From Pseudomonas sp. FP2309 (GTDB lineage Bacteria; Pseudomonadota; Gammaproteobacteria; Pseudomonadales; Pseudomonadaceae): a stretch of 64,000 nucleotides of DNA. The DNA is taken from positions 1,178,001 through 1,242,000 of the forward strand of contig NZ_CP117439.1 of assembly GCF_030687575.1 (NCBI RefSeq), in the 5' to 3' direction. The translations under genes were made by a program, and so were the position numbers. How positions within the stretch are numbered: position 1 is the first letter of the stretch; the number at the start of each line of letters is the position of its first letter. A model generated the notes under the pieces. The model was not told the origin of the DNA and made no database searches. It saw nothing but the letters and a program-made list of their open reading frames with translations. Shown here one piece after another: positions 50,847-59,530 of the stretch.

Positions 50847-52236
50847 CATTCTGGTGGTCGACGACGAACCCAAGCTGTGTGACCTGCTGGCATCGGCCCT
50901 GGGCCAGAACGGCGTCCAGGTGTTCATTGCCGGCAACGGCCTGCACGCGCTCAAGGTGCTGGAGCAGGAAGACATCGATCTGGTGATCAGCGACTGGCGC
51001 ATGCCGGGCATGGACGGGCCGGCGCTGCTGGCCGAGATCAAGGTGCGTTACCCGCATGTGCCGGTCATTGTGATGACCGCCTACAGCACCGTTAAAAATG
51101 CCGTGCAGTCGATGCGCAACGGCGCCTACGACTACATCGCCAAACCGTTCGACATTGACGAGCTGGACATCACCGTGGCCAAGGCCCTGCAGTTTCGCGA
51201 CATCATGCGCGACAACGCACGCTTGCGCGCCGAGTTGGACGCCCATGCGCAGTTCGACAGCCTGGTGGGTGACAGTCCGGCGTTTCGCAAGGTGCTGCAA
51301 GCGGTGGACTCGGTGCGTGACAGCAGCGCCACCATCCTGCTGACCGGTGAAAGCGGCACCGGCAAGGAAATGGTCGCCCGCGCGATTCACAAGCACGGCA
51401 GCCGTGCCGACCAACCCTTCGTGGCGGTCAACTGCGCGGCGATCCCCGAAGGCCTGCTGGAAAGCGAGATGTTCGGCCATCGTAAAGGTGCGTTTACCGG
51501 CGCCGTGGCCGACCGGGTCGGACGCTTTATGCAAGCGGACAAGGGCACGTTGTTTCTCGACGAAGTGGGCGACATGCCCCTGGCCCTGCAAGCCAAAATC
51601 CTGCGCGCTTTGCAGGAGCGCGTGATCGAGCCGGTGGGCGACCCTCGCGAGCGCAAGGTGGACGTGCGGGTGATTGCGGCCACCAACAAAAACCTGTTGG
51701 ACGCGGTGGCCAACAAGGAATTTCGCGAAGACCTGTATTACCGCCTCAACGTGTTTCCGATCCCGCTGCCGGCCTTGCGCGAGCGCGTGGAAGACATCGC
51801 GCCGCTGGCACGCCACTTCGCCCACACCCTCAGCGCCACCGCCGGCAAGCGCATCACCGGCTTCAGCCCCGAGGCTTTGCAGGCGATGGCGGCCTACCAC
51901 TGGCCGGGCAATATCCGCGAGCTGCAAAACTGTGTGGAGCGCGCGACCATCGTCGCGGCGTCACCGGTGATCGAAGACATCGATTTGCCGGGTTACCTGT
52001 TTGCGTCCAAACCGAGCGGAGAGGGCGGGGCGGCGGCGATCCTGAGCGAGGGGCCGGGGATTCCACAGGACCTGGATGCGGCGCTGGCGGAGGTGGAGAA
52101 GGCTTATATTCTGGCAGCGCTGCAGGAGAGCAATGGGGTGCAGGCAGCGGCCGCGGCGAAGATCGGGATCTCGGAGCGCAGCTTTTGGTATCGCTTGAAG
52201 AAGCTGGGGATTCAGGTGGACAAGATCGTCCGCTGA
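50836..52236 (+). CDS. Sigma-54-dependent response regulator (NtrC-type)
   Basis: This is a 466-residue activator. The receiver domain (1 to about 120) has Asp53 in VISDWRMPGMDG. The AAA+ domain has the Walker A GESGTGKE near residue 172, the sigma-54 contact GAFTGA at 218-223, Walker B LFLDEVGD near 238 and the arginine-finger region. The C-terminal Fis-type HTH includes AAAAAKIGISERSFWYRLKK. The start ATG at 50836 follows the kinase's last codons; in-frame starts further up would disrupt the receiver. As last gene of an operon with a sigma-54 promoter it probably activates its own operon through the dyad at 44665-44682. Confidence 0.92.
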   Translation: MTHNILVVDDEPKLCDLLASALGQNGVQVFIAGNGLHALKVLEQEDIDLVISDWRMPGMDGPALLAEIKVRYPHVPVIVMTAYSTVKNAVQSMRNGAYDYIAKPFDIDELDITVAKALQFRDIMRDNARLRAELDAHAQFDSLVGDSPAFRKVLQAVDSVRDSSATILLTGESGTGKEMVARAIHKHGSRADQPFVAVNCAAIPEGLLESEMFGHRKGAFTGAVADRVGRFMQADKGTLFLDEVGDMPLALQAKILRALQERVIEPVGDPRERKVDVRVIAATNKNLLDAVANKEFREDLYYRLNVFPIPLPALRERVEDIAPLARHFAHTLSATAGKRITGFSPEALQAMAAYHWPGNIRELQNCVERATIVAASPVIEDIDLPGYLFASKPSGEGGAAAILSEGPGIPQDLDAALAEVEKAYILAALQESNGVQAAAAAKIGISERSFWYRLKKLGIQVDKIVR

Positions 52237-52270
52237 GTCAGTCGGGACAAAAGCGGGGGAGCGTGGTGGG

Positions 52271-52609
52271 TCAGGTGTGGATGCGCACCCAGATGCTCAC
52301 CAATAGCGTTGCGGCCATCAGCCAAGCGACCGCCGCGATCGCTAAAGACGCCTCCAGCCGCATCCGGTCCACCATCACATACAACGTCGCCAAATACACA
52401 AAGTACGGAATGATCGACCACATCCCGAACAGGATCGTGGTCTTCAAGTCTTCTACCGAGCGGCCCTTGCCGACGATGTAGTGGGCGATCAGTGCGAAGG
52501 TGGGGAACAGCGGCACCAAGCCTGCGATGTAGTAGTTTTTGGTCTTGGCCAGCGCCGCCAGGATCAGCACCACCGCCGCGCCGAGGGCGGCCTTCAGCAA
52601 TAAATCCAT
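52271..52609 (-). CDS. glpM: GlpM family small membrane protein
   Basis: This is a 112-residue hydrophobic protein with four predicted transmembrane helices (MDLLLKAALGAAVVLIL at the start). PLFPTFALIAHYIVGKGRS and ILFGMWSIIPYFVYL identify the GlpM family, first named in P. aeruginosa near glpD and implicated in alginate production. Its role is not settled. Its ATG overlaps the aauR stop by one base (TGATGG), so it is translationally coupled to an acidic amino acid regulator rather than placed with the glp genes 7 kb away. It is convergent with the sigma-54 regulator gene. Confidence 0.85.
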   Translation of the reverse strand: MDLLLKAALGAAVVLILAALAKTKNYYIAGLVPLFPTFALIAHYIVGKGRSVEDLKTTILFGMWSIIPYFVYLATLYVMVDRMRLEASLAIAAVAWLMAATLLVSIWVRIHT

Positions 52610-53958
52610 CAGTGGCCCAACCCGTATTTCTTGACCTTGTCGAACAGGGTGGTCTTGGCCATGCCCAGTTCCTGGCTGGCCTGGGTCAGGTTGCCGCCGC
52701 TGCGTTGCAGGGCGTCGCTGAGCAGGTTGCGTTCAAAGGCTTCCACCGCTTCGGTAAAGGCCAGGCCGTGGCTGCCGCTGCTGGCGCCGCTTTTCTTGAA
52801 GGCGGGCAGGCCCAGGGCGAAACGCTCGGCGACGTTGCGCAGTTCGCGCACGTTGCCGGGCCAGTCGTGGCTCATCAGGCTGGACAGGGTCTGGTTGTCC
52901 AGCTCCGGCACGGTTCGGTCAAAACGCAGGGATGACTGCTGCAGGAAGTGTTCGAACAGCTGCAGAATGTCTTCACGGCGCTCGCGCAGGGGCGGCAGTT
53001 CCAGGGTGACCACATTGAGGCGGTAATACAGGTCGCTGCGGAACTGGCTGGCGCGGCTCAGTTCGTCGAGGTCCGATTTGGTGGCGGCGATCACTCGGCA
53101 GTCCACGGCCACGCTTTGGTTCGAGCCCAGGCGTTCCAATGTGCGTTCCTGCAACACCCGCAGCAATTTGATCTGCAGGTTGATCGGCATGCTTTCCACT
53201 TCATCGAGGAACAGCGTGCCTTCGTGGGCGTGTTCGATCTTGCCGATGCGCCGCTTGCCCGCGCCGGTGAAGGCGTTGGCTTCGTGGCCGAAAATCTCGC
53301 TTTCGAACAGGTTCTCCGGCAGGCCACCGCAGTTGAGGGCGACGAACTGGTGCGCGTGGCGCCGACTGAAATCATGCAGGCAGCGGGCGACCAGTTCCTT
53401 GCCGGTGCCGGTTTCACCTTCGATCAGCACGTTGGCCGAGGTGTCGGCGACGTTGGCGATCAGTTCGCGCAGGTTCTGCATGGCCGGCGAGCGACCGATG
53501 ATGCGGCCTTCCAGGGAGTCACGCTCGGCCAACTGGCGGCGCAGCGACCAGACTTCCCGCGCCAGCCCGCGTTGTTCGAGGGCGCGCCGGGCGACCTCCA
53601 CCAGGCGTTCCGGGGAGAAGGGTTTTTCCATGAAATCGTAAGCGCCATTGCGCATCGCGCCGACGGCCATGGAGATATCGCCATGCCCGGTGATCAGCAC
53701 CACCGGCAGGCTTTTATCCAGGGCCTTGAGGCGGGTGAGCAGCTCCAGGCCGTCGATGCCCGGCAGGCGAATATCGCTGATCACAATGCCGGCGAAGTTC
53801 TCGCCGATGCGCTTGAGCGCCTCTTCGGCACTGCCCACGCCCACGCTGTGGATGTCTTCCAGGGCCAGGGCTTGCTGGCAGCCGAGCAGCACATGGGGGT
53901 CGTCTTCGACGATCAGCACGGTGAGGTCATTGGCAGGGGCTGTCGCGTCTATATTCAT
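52609..53958 (-). CDS. aauR: AauR, sigma-54 response regulator for acidic amino acid use
   Basis: This is a 449-residue DctD-type activator. Receiver domain: LTVLIVEDDPHVLLGCQQAL with Asp in VISDIRLPGIDG. AAA+ domain: GETGTGKE near residue 180, Walker B LFLDEVES. The C-terminal HTH ends NLTQASQELGMAKTTLFDKV. The sigma-54 contact motif reads NAFTGA, not GAFTGA: Asn228 replaces the first Gly. In Pseudomonas AauSR activates the aat glutamate/aspartate transporter, and a TTCGG-N4-CCGAA site lies upstream of aatJ here. Its start overlaps the aauS stop by 4 nt. Orthology to AauR is inferred from family and context. Confidence 0.87.
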   Translation of the reverse strand: MNIDATAPANDLTVLIVEDDPHVLLGCQQALALEDIHSVGVGSAEEALKRIGENFAGIVISDIRLPGIDGLELLTRLKALDKSLPVVLITGHGDISMAVGAMRNGAYDFMEKPFSPERLVEVARRALEQRGLAREVWSLRRQLAERDSLEGRIIGRSPAMQNLRELIANVADTSANVLIEGETGTGKELVARCLHDFSRRHAHQFVALNCGGLPENLFESEIFGHEANAFTGAGKRRIGKIEHAHEGTLFLDEVESMPINLQIKLLRVLQERTLERLGSNQSVAVDCRVIAATKSDLDELSRASQFRSDLYYRLNVVTLELPPLRERREDILQLFEHFLQQSSLRFDRTVPELDNQTLSSLMSHDWPGNVRELRNVAERFALGLPAFKKSGASSGSHGLAFTEAVEAFERNLLSDALQRSGGNLTQASQELGMAKTTLFDKVKKYGLGH

Positions 53959-55859
53959 GTCGACTCAGCTAAATGAGCGCCCGCCAACGGCAGGCTCAGG
54001 ACAAAGGCGGTACCACCACTGGCCGGGTGTTCCACGGCCAGATTGCCGCCGGTGGCGGCCGCGAGGCTGGCGGACAGGGTGAGGCCAAGGCCCAGGCCTT
54101 GCTCACCGGGTTTGGTGGTGAAGAACGGTTCGAACAAATGCTTGCGCGCCTCGGGGTCGATGCCGTGGCCATTGTCGCGTACGCACAGGCGATATTTGCC
54201 TTCGTTGCTGCTGCCTTCCAGCCAGAGTTCGGGGGCCGGTTGCGCCTGCATGGCGTCGAGGGCGTTGCCGATCAGGTTGACCAGGATCTGCTCCAGGCGT
54301 GTCTGGTCGATCTGCAATTGGGCCGGTGTGAAGTTGCGATGCAGGGTCAGCGGCAGGCTGTCCAGGCGCGCGCCGAGCACCTGGAACGCGGCGTCCACGG
54401 CCTTGACGAGGCTGGCTTCGCCCTGATCATCGCCGCGCCGGGCGAAGGAGCGCAGGCTGGCGGTGATGCGGCCCATGCGGTCGATCAGTTCGTTGATGGT
54501 CTTGAGGTTGGCGCTGGCGGTGTCCAGCGCACCGCGCTCGAGGAAGCGCACGGTATTGCCGGACAAGGTGCGCAGCGCGGCCAGCGGTTGGTTCAGTTCA
54601 TGGGCGATGCTGGTGGACATCTGACCAATGGCCGCAAGTTTACCGGCCTGTACCAGTTCGTCCTGGGCACGGCGCAGGGTTTCTTCGGCCTGGCGGCGTT
54701 CGCGGATCTGGCCCTTGAGCCGTTCGTTGCTGGCGCGCAGGTCGGCGGTGCGTTCGGTGATGCGTCGCTCCAGCTGGCTGTTGGCTTCCTGCAAGGCTTC
54801 CCGCGCGGCGAGGCGGGTGGCGATGACCTTGCGTCGCTCGTTCCAGGCAATCAGCAAGAAGGCCACCAAGCCAAAGGCTACCGCCACCAGGATGCCTTGG
54901 TTGATGGCGGCGCGGCGCAGGTCGTTGAGCGGGGTGAGCAGGGTAAAATTCCACGGTGTGTCGTTGAGCGGGCGGGTTTGCGCCAGGTAACTGACTTCGT
55001 GCTCGTCGTTGACCACTTCGCTGTTGGCCGGGAAGGTCAGTTTTTCGCTGCGTTCGTTCAGGCGCTCGCGGGCCAGGGGTTCCAGCTCGTTCAATGTGGC
55101 CCAGTAATATTGCAGGCTGTGGGCCAGACGTTCTTTGGTCTCATCGCTCAGCGGTCGCACCGCCTTGAGACGGCGCGCCGGGTCGCTGGAGAGGATGATG
55201 ATGCCGTTCTCGTCGCTTACAAAGGCTTCGAGACGCGCACGTTGCCAGCGTTCTTCCAGGGCTTCGAGGCGCACTTTGACCACGGCCACGCCGATGATCT
55301 TGCCGTGCTCTTCCAGGCCGTGGGCCAGGTAGTAGCCAGGCTCGCCGTTGGTACTGCCGATGCCGTAGAAGCGCCCGGGACGGCCGCGCACGGCGTTCTG
55401 GAAATAGGCGCGAAAGGACAGGTCTTCACCTTGGTAACTGTCGGCATCGCGCCAGTTACTGGTGGCCAGTACGCGACCGGTGGTGTCCATCACGTAGATG
55501 GCCCGGCTGCGACTGCGTCGGTTCAGGCCTTCGAGGTAATCGTTGACGGTTTGCCGCACGCCCTGGTCCGGCTCGGCCAGCAACTGCGAGACGCTGGACT
55601 CCAGCTCCAGCAGGCTGGGCAGGTAGGTGTATTTGCTGATTTCACTTTCGACGGTGCGGGCATGCAGCTCCAGCTGGCGTTCGCCATTGTCGCTGAGGGT
55701 GCGGATGCCGTAGTACTCGCTGATCCAGAAGCCGATATAACCCAGGCCGATCATCAGGGCGATGATCAACGGCGGCAGGAACAGTTGGCGAATCAGACGA
55801 GGTTTCACGGCAAGTGATGGCGGTGCGGCGCGAAATTGGTTGGGGTCGCATTTCATCAC
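53955..55859 (-). CDS. aauS: AauS, sensor kinase for acidic amino acids
   Basis: This is a 634-residue DctB-like kinase. Membrane span 1 (LFLPPLIIALMIGLGYIGF) is at about residues 26-44. The periplasmic double-PAS-like domain (about 50-315) includes VLATSNWRDADSYQGEDLSF. Span 2 is at about 325-342, then a coiled coil (RAAREALQEANSQLERRITE region). The H-box ISTSIAHELNQPLAALR-type segment is MSTSIAHELNQPLAA near residue 415, and the ATPase has NLIGNALDAM, DNGHGI, FTTKPGEQGLGLGL. It overlaps aauR by 4 nt. A REP element separates it from aatP; in P. aeruginosa ggt and ansB lie in that gap, but here they are absent. Confidence 0.88.
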   Translation of the reverse strand: MMKCDPNQFRAAPPSLAVKPRLIRQLFLPPLIIALMIGLGYIGFWISEYYGIRTLSDNGERQLELHARTVESEISKYTYLPSLLELESSVSQLLAEPDQGVRQTVNDYLEGLNRRSRSRAIYVMDTTGRVLATSNWRDADSYQGEDLSFRAYFQNAVRGRPGRFYGIGSTNGEPGYYLAHGLEEHGKIIGVAVVKVRLEALEERWQRARLEAFVSDENGIIILSSDPARRLKAVRPLSDETKERLAHSLQYYWATLNELEPLARERLNERSEKLTFPANSEVVNDEHEVSYLAQTRPLNDTPWNFTLLTPLNDLRRAAINQGILVAVAFGLVAFLLIAWNERRKVIATRLAAREALQEANSQLERRITERTADLRASNERLKGQIRERRQAEETLRRAQDELVQAGKLAAIGQMSTSIAHELNQPLAALRTLSGNTVRFLERGALDTASANLKTINELIDRMGRITASLRSFARRGDDQGEASLVKAVDAAFQVLGARLDSLPLTLHRNFTPAQLQIDQTRLEQILVNLIGNALDAMQAQPAPELWLEGSSNEGKYRLCVRDNGHGIDPEARKHLFEPFFTTKPGEQGLGLGLTLSASLAAATGGNLAVEHPASGGTAFVLSLPLAGAHLAEST

Positions 55860-55888
55860 AGATGCCTTGGGTCAACCAGAGCTGCCAG

Positions 55889-55913
55889 GTGGGAGGGGGC
55901 TTGCCCCTCCCAC
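55889..55913. repeat. Short REP hairpin between aatP and aauS
   Basis: GTGGGAGGGG-GCTTG-CCCCTCCCAC is a perfect 10-bp stem, the common Pseudomonas fluorescens-group REP core (GTGGGAGGGGGCTTGCCCC). A partial copy (CAGTGGGAGCTGTC) follows at about 55930. It may stabilise or attenuate the message between the transporter and its sensor genes. Confidence 0.75.
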
Positions 55914-55949
55914 ATTGGCCATGTTTCTACAGTGGGAGCTGTCTGGTAC

Positions 55950-56684
55950 TTAGTGCTGCAGGATTTTCTCGAGGAAGTGCTGGGCACGTTCGGAGCGGGC
56001 GCTGATGTCGCCGAAGAACTCTTCTTTCGGGCAGTCTTCGATGATCTTGCCGGCGTCCATGAAGATCACGCGGTCGGCCACTTTGCGGGCAAAGCCCATT
56101 TCGTGGGTCACGCACATCATGGTCATGCCTTCCTGGGCCAGTTGCACCATCACGTCCAGCACTTCGTTGACCATTTCCGGATCCAGGGCCGAGGTCGGTT
56201 CGTCGAACAGCATGACGATCGGGTCCATGGCCAGGGCGCGGGCAATCGCCACCCGTTGCTGCTGACCGCCGGAGAGTTGGCCGGGGTGCTTGTGGGCATG
56301 TGCCGACAGGCCTACGCGCTCAAGCAGTTGCAGGCCTTTCTTGGTGGCCTCTTCCTTGCTGCGGCCCAACACCTTGATCTGCGCGATGGTCAGGTTTTCG
56401 GTGATGGTCAGGTGCGGGAACAGTTCGAAGTGCTGGAACACCATGCCCACGCGCGAGCGCAGTTTCGGCAGGTTGGTCTTCGGGTCGGCGATGGAGGTGC
56501 CGTCGACTACGATGTCACCTTTCTGGAACGGTTCCAGCGCGTTGACGCACTTGATCAGGGTGGACTTACCCGAGCCCGACGGCCCGCACACCACGATCAC
56601 TTCGCCTTTTTTGACATCAGTGCTGCAATCGGTCAGCACCTGGAAGTCGCCATACCACTTGTTGATGTTCTTGATAGAGATCAT
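55950..56684 (-). CDS. aatP: AatP, ATPase of the acidic amino acid ABC transporter
   Basis: This is a 244-residue ABC ATPase of the polar amino acid class. Walker A is GPSGSGKST near residue 35, the Q-loop [12 protein letters not shown] near 85, the signature LSGGQQQR near 136, Walker [15 protein letters not shown] near 156 and the H-loop VTHEMGFA near 195. Each conserved site is intact. It energises uptake of glutamate/aspartate (and their amides in Pseudomonas). It overlaps aatM by 4 nt and is last of the aatJQMP set. Confidence 0.93.
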   Translation of the reverse strand: MISIKNINKWYGDFQVLTDCSTDVKKGEVIVVCGPSGSGKSTLIKCVNALEPFQKGDIVVDGTSIADPKTNLPKLRSRVGMVFQHFELFPHLTITENLTIAQIKVLGRSKEEATKKGLQLLERVGLSAHAHKHPGQLSGGQQQRVAIARALAMDPIVMLFDEPTSALDPEMVNEVLDVMVQLAQEGMTMMCVTHEMGFARKVADRVIFMDAGKIIEDCPKEEFFGDISARSERAQHFLEKILQH

Positions 56685-57352
56685 ACGGCAAACCTTTTTT
56701 GCAGACGCTTGACCAGCAGCGAGGCGGAAAAGCTGATGATGAAGTAGACGACACCGGCGAAGATCAGGAACTCATTGGAGCGGCCGATGATGTCGCCGTT
56801 GGAGCGGGCGGAGTTGAGGAAGTCCACCAGGCCCACGGTGTAGACCAGCGAGGTGTCCTGGAACAGGATGATGCTCTGTTGCAGCAGCAACGGGGTCATC
56901 TTGCGGAACGCCTGGGGCAGGATGATCAGGCGCATGGTCTGGCCATAGGTCATGCCCATCGCTTGCGCCGCGCCCATCTGGCCCTTGGGGATCGACTGTA
57001 CGCCGGCCCGCACGATCTCACAGAAGTACGCAGCTTCGAACATCATGAACGCCACGACGCAAGAAGCGAACGCACCGATCGGGGTGTCTTCACCGGTGAT
57101 CCAGCGCAGCACGAAGGGTACCGCCAGGTAGAACCAGGTGATCACCAACAGCAGGGGGATCGAACGGAAGTAGTTCACGTAGGCGCCGGCCAGGCGCGAC
57201 AGCAGTTTGTTGGACGACAGGCGCATCAGCGCCAGGATCGTGCCCAGCGCGATACCGCCGACCACGCCCATGACCATCAGCTTCAAGGTCATGACCATGC
57301 CGTTCCACAGGCCTGGGAGGGCGGGGATGATGCCGCTGAAATCGAGTTCCAT
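56681..57352 (-). CDS. aatM: AatM, permease of the acidic amino acid ABC transporter
   Basis: This is a 223-residue inner-membrane permease of the HisMQ/GltK type with about five helices. The EAA loop is [20 protein letters not shown] near residue 140. The family signature [17 protein letters not shown] lies near residue 60. Its ATG overlaps the aatQ stop by one base (TAATG), so subunit synthesis is coupled. It pairs with AatQ to form the channel for glutamate and aspartate. Confidence 0.92.
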   Translation of the reverse strand: MELDFSGIIPALPGLWNGMVMTLKLMVMGVVGGIALGTILALMRLSSNKLLSRLAGAYVNYFRSIPLLLVITWFYLAVPFVLRWITGEDTPIGAFASCVVAFMMFEAAYFCEIVRAGVQSIPKGQMGAAQAMGMTYGQTMRLIILPQAFRKMTPLLLQQSIILFQDTSLVYTVGLVDFLNSARSNGDIIGRSNEFLIFAGVVYFIISFSASLLVKRLQKRFAV

Positions 57353-58098
57353 TATTTACCCCCCACGGAGATCAGGCCCGGCACTGCGACTTTCTTCTCG
57401 ACCATGCGCATCAGCAGCATCAGGCTCATGTTCAGGGTGAAGTAGATCAGCGTGGCCAGGGTGAAGGCCTCAAACAGGTTGGCCGAGAACTCGGCGGTCT
57501 GCTTGGTTTGCGCCAGCAGCTCCATCAAGCCGATCAAGGACGCCACGGAGGAGTTCTTGAACACGTTGAGGAATTCGGAGGTAAGCGGCGGAATGATGAT
57601 GCGGTAAGCCTGAGGCAGCAGCACGTTCCAGTAGATCTGCGGCAGCTTGAAGCCCATGGCGCGCGCAGCAGCCTCTTGGCCCCGTGGCAGCGCCTGGATA
57701 CCGGTGCGCACCTGCTCGCACACACGGGCGGCGGTGAACAGGCCCAGGCACACGACGACGCTCAGGTAGGCCGAGGTGGTGGGGTTCAGGTCTTGTTTGT
57801 ACCAGTCCTGCAGGTTCTGCGGCAGCAGGTCGGGTATCAGGAAATACCAGATGAACAGCTGAACCAGCAGCGGCACGTTACGAAACAGTTCCACGTAGCA
57901 GGTCGCGATGCCCGCCACGATACGGTTTGGCACGGTGCGCATGACCCCCAGAATGGAGCCCAGCAGCAAGGCGATAATCCATGCCACGACAGCGATGGCG
58001 ATGGTCCAGCCCAGGCCGGCGATGTACCAGTCGAGATAAGTCTCGCTGCCAACGCCGGTGGACTTGAAGAACACGCCCCAGTCCCAGTTGTAATTCAT
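57352..58098 (-). CDS. aatQ: AatQ, permease of the acidic amino acid ABC transporter
   Basis: This is a 248-residue inner-membrane permease like GltJ. The start at 58098 (MNYNWDWGVFF) has GGAG upstream; eleven codons of open frame further up lack a site. The family segments are YVELFRNVPLLVQLFIWYF near residue 80 and the EAA loop AMGFKLPQIYWNVLLPQAYR near 155. It lies 194 nt after aatJ with an intercistronic hairpin, a common way to make more binding protein than permease. Confidence 0.92.
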   Translation of the reverse strand: MNYNWDWGVFFKSTGVGSETYLDWYIAGLGWTIAIAVVAWIIALLLGSILGVMRTVPNRIVAGIATCYVELFRNVPLLVQLFIWYFLIPDLLPQNLQDWYKQDLNPTTSAYLSVVVCLGLFTAARVCEQVRTGIQALPRGQEAAARAMGFKLPQIYWNVLLPQAYRIIIPPLTSEFLNVFKNSSVASLIGLMELLAQTKQTAEFSANLFEAFTLATLIYFTLNMSLMLLMRMVEKKVAVPGLISVGGK

Positions 58099-58245
58099 TA
58101 GGGTCTCCCCTCGAAATCGATCGATGTACAAGCACCCGCTTGGGGAAAATCCATTCCCGCCTGACGATGAGCGTCAGGCACACGCGATCGGCTCGAAAAC
58201 CGCCAGGTCGAGTGTTCCAAGTTAAAGCCAGCAGGTAGTAACAGA

Positions 58246-58275
58246 CGCCTGAGGAAGGGTTGGCTCCCCCAGGCG
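58246..58275 (-). terminator. Intercistronic hairpin after aatJ
   Basis: CGCCTG at 58246-58251 pairs with CAGGCG at 58270-58275, extended by GG/CC inside, 18 nt past the aatJ stop. There is no T run, so it probably stabilises the aatJ message or causes partial termination before aatQMP. Confidence 0.4.
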
Positions 58276-58292
58276 ATAAGGTTAGTCAGGAA

Positions 58293-59219
58293 TCAGATTT
58301 TTACGTCAGGCGCCGGCTTGTCGGTCGGGTTCTTGATCAGTTCCTTGACCTTGTCGCTCATCGGGAAGTTGAGGTTCAGGCCTTTTGGTGGGATCGCGGT
58401 TTCGAACCACTTGGCGTAGATCTTGTTGATCTCGCCGGATTTGTACAGGCCCACGATGGCGTCATCCACTGCCTTTTTGAAGGCTGGGTCGTCTTTACGA
58501 ACCATGCATGCGTAGGCTTCGAACGACTGGGGAGTACCGGTGATGATCCAGTCCGCCGGCTTCTTGGCCTTGGCTTCTTCACCGGCCAGCAGGGCGTCGT
58601 CCATCATGAACGCAACGGCGCGGCCGCTTTCGAGCATCTGGAAGGATTCGCCGTGGTCTTTGGCGGAGATGACGTTCATGCCCATCTGCTTGTCGGCGTT
58701 CATCGCTTTGATGATGCGCTCGGACGTGGTGCCGGCGGTGGTTACGACGTTCTTGCCTTTGAGGTCGGCGAAGTCGGCGTAGCTTGGCTTGCCATCTTTA
58801 TCTTTCTTGACCAGCAGACGGGTGCCGATTTCGAAGATGTTGGTGGTGAACGCGACTTGCTGGGCGCGTTCGGCGTTGTTGGTGGTGGAACCGCACTCGA
58901 TATCGACGGTGCCGTTCTGGACCAACGGAATACGGGTCTGCGAGGTGACCAGGTTGTACTTGGCCAGCAGATCAGGTTTGTTCAGATCTTTTTTCAGGGC
59001 TTCAACGATGGCCAGCTGAATGTCGTGGGAGTAGCCCACCGGTTTGCCCGAACCATCCGCGATATAGGAAAACGGAATGGAACTGTCGCGGTGCCCGAGG
59101 GTGATGGTGCCGGAGTCGTTGATTTTCTTCAGTGTGCCGGTGAGTTCGGCGGCAAAAACTGGAGTGCTGATCAGAGCAGCAGCGATAGCTGCGCCCAGGA
59201 TATGGGGAACGATGCGCAT
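58293..59219 (-). CDS. aatJ: AatJ, periplasmic glutamate/aspartate-binding protein
   Basis: This is a 308-residue solute-binding protein with signal peptide MRIVPHILGAAIAAALISTPVFA. GTITLGHRDSSIPFSYI (mature residues about 15-31) and DIECGSTTNNAERA (near 125) are the ligand-binding hallmarks of GltI/AatJ. The start at 59219 is chosen for its ribosome-binding site (GAGGAAG) and signal peptide; the frame is open 39 codons further up without either. It is the first gene behind the sigma-54 promoter and AauR-type sites. In Pseudomonas this protein binds glutamate and aspartate. Confidence 0.92.
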   Translation of the reverse strand: MRIVPHILGAAIAAALISTPVFAAELTGTLKKINDSGTITLGHRDSSIPFSYIADGSGKPVGYSHDIQLAIVEALKKDLNKPDLLAKYNLVTSQTRIPLVQNGTVDIECGSTTNNAERAQQVAFTTNIFEIGTRLLVKKDKDGKPSYADFADLKGKNVVTTAGTTSERIIKAMNADKQMGMNVISAKDHGESFQMLESGRAVAFMMDDALLAGEEAKAKKPADWIITGTPQSFEAYACMVRKDDPAFKKAVDDAIVGLYKSGEINKIYAKWFETAIPPKGLNLNFPMSDKVKELIKNPTDKPAPDVKI

Positions 59220-59331
59220 CAATACTTCCTCGACATTTGTTTTTTTTATGAAGCCGGCTAAACGGCTCTGTTGTACAGCGAATGCCCGTGACGGCTCCTG
59301 AGGCATCTCAGGCAATCGTCCAGAAGTGTAG

Positions 59332-59347
59332 AGCATGAGTCGTGCCA
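59332..59347 (-). promoter_or_regulatory. Sigma-54 promoter of aatJQMP
   Basis: On the minus strand it reads TGGCACGACTCATGCT: TGGCAC, five bases, ATGCT, with GG and GC exactly 10 bases apart. It lies about 113 nt before the aatJ start codon and downstream of the AauR-type sites. Confidence 0.85.
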
Positions 59348-59423
59348 GACCGGATGCAAAAGGTTAAATCTATGATTTATATCGATATTAAATTTGTATG
59401 ACGAGAATTCGGCAGCTCGGTGG

Positions 59424-59468
59424 TCCGGCAAACCGACCAATCGAGGCTGTGGCGTTCGGAAAACCGAA
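59424..59468. promoter_or_regulatory. AauR-type upstream activator sites
   Basis: A perfect TTCGG-AAAA-CCGAA (59455-59468) matches the palindrome reported for AauR (TTCGG-N4-CCGAA). A second copy TCCGG-CAAA-CCGAC (59424-59437) has one change in each arm. They lie about 80-120 bases upstream of the -24 element, as expected for enhancer sites. The rest of this 311-base gap (59220-59530) holds the promoter, an AT-rich stretch near 59365-59400, and the glpD terminator. Confidence 0.8.
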
Positions 59469-59480
59469 TAGCACCCTGTA

Positions 59481-59517
59481 CAAAAAGCCCCTGGACCTCA
59501 CGGCACAGGGGCTTTTG
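59481..59517 (-). terminator. Intrinsic terminator after glpD
   Basis: CAAAAAGCCCCTG (59481-59493) pairs with CAGGGGCTTTTG (59506-59517). Read on the minus strand it is a GC stem followed by TTTTTG, 14 nt after the glpD stop. It separates glpD transcription from the aat promoter region. Confidence 0.8.
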
Positions 59518-59530
59518 TAGGAAGAGGCTT

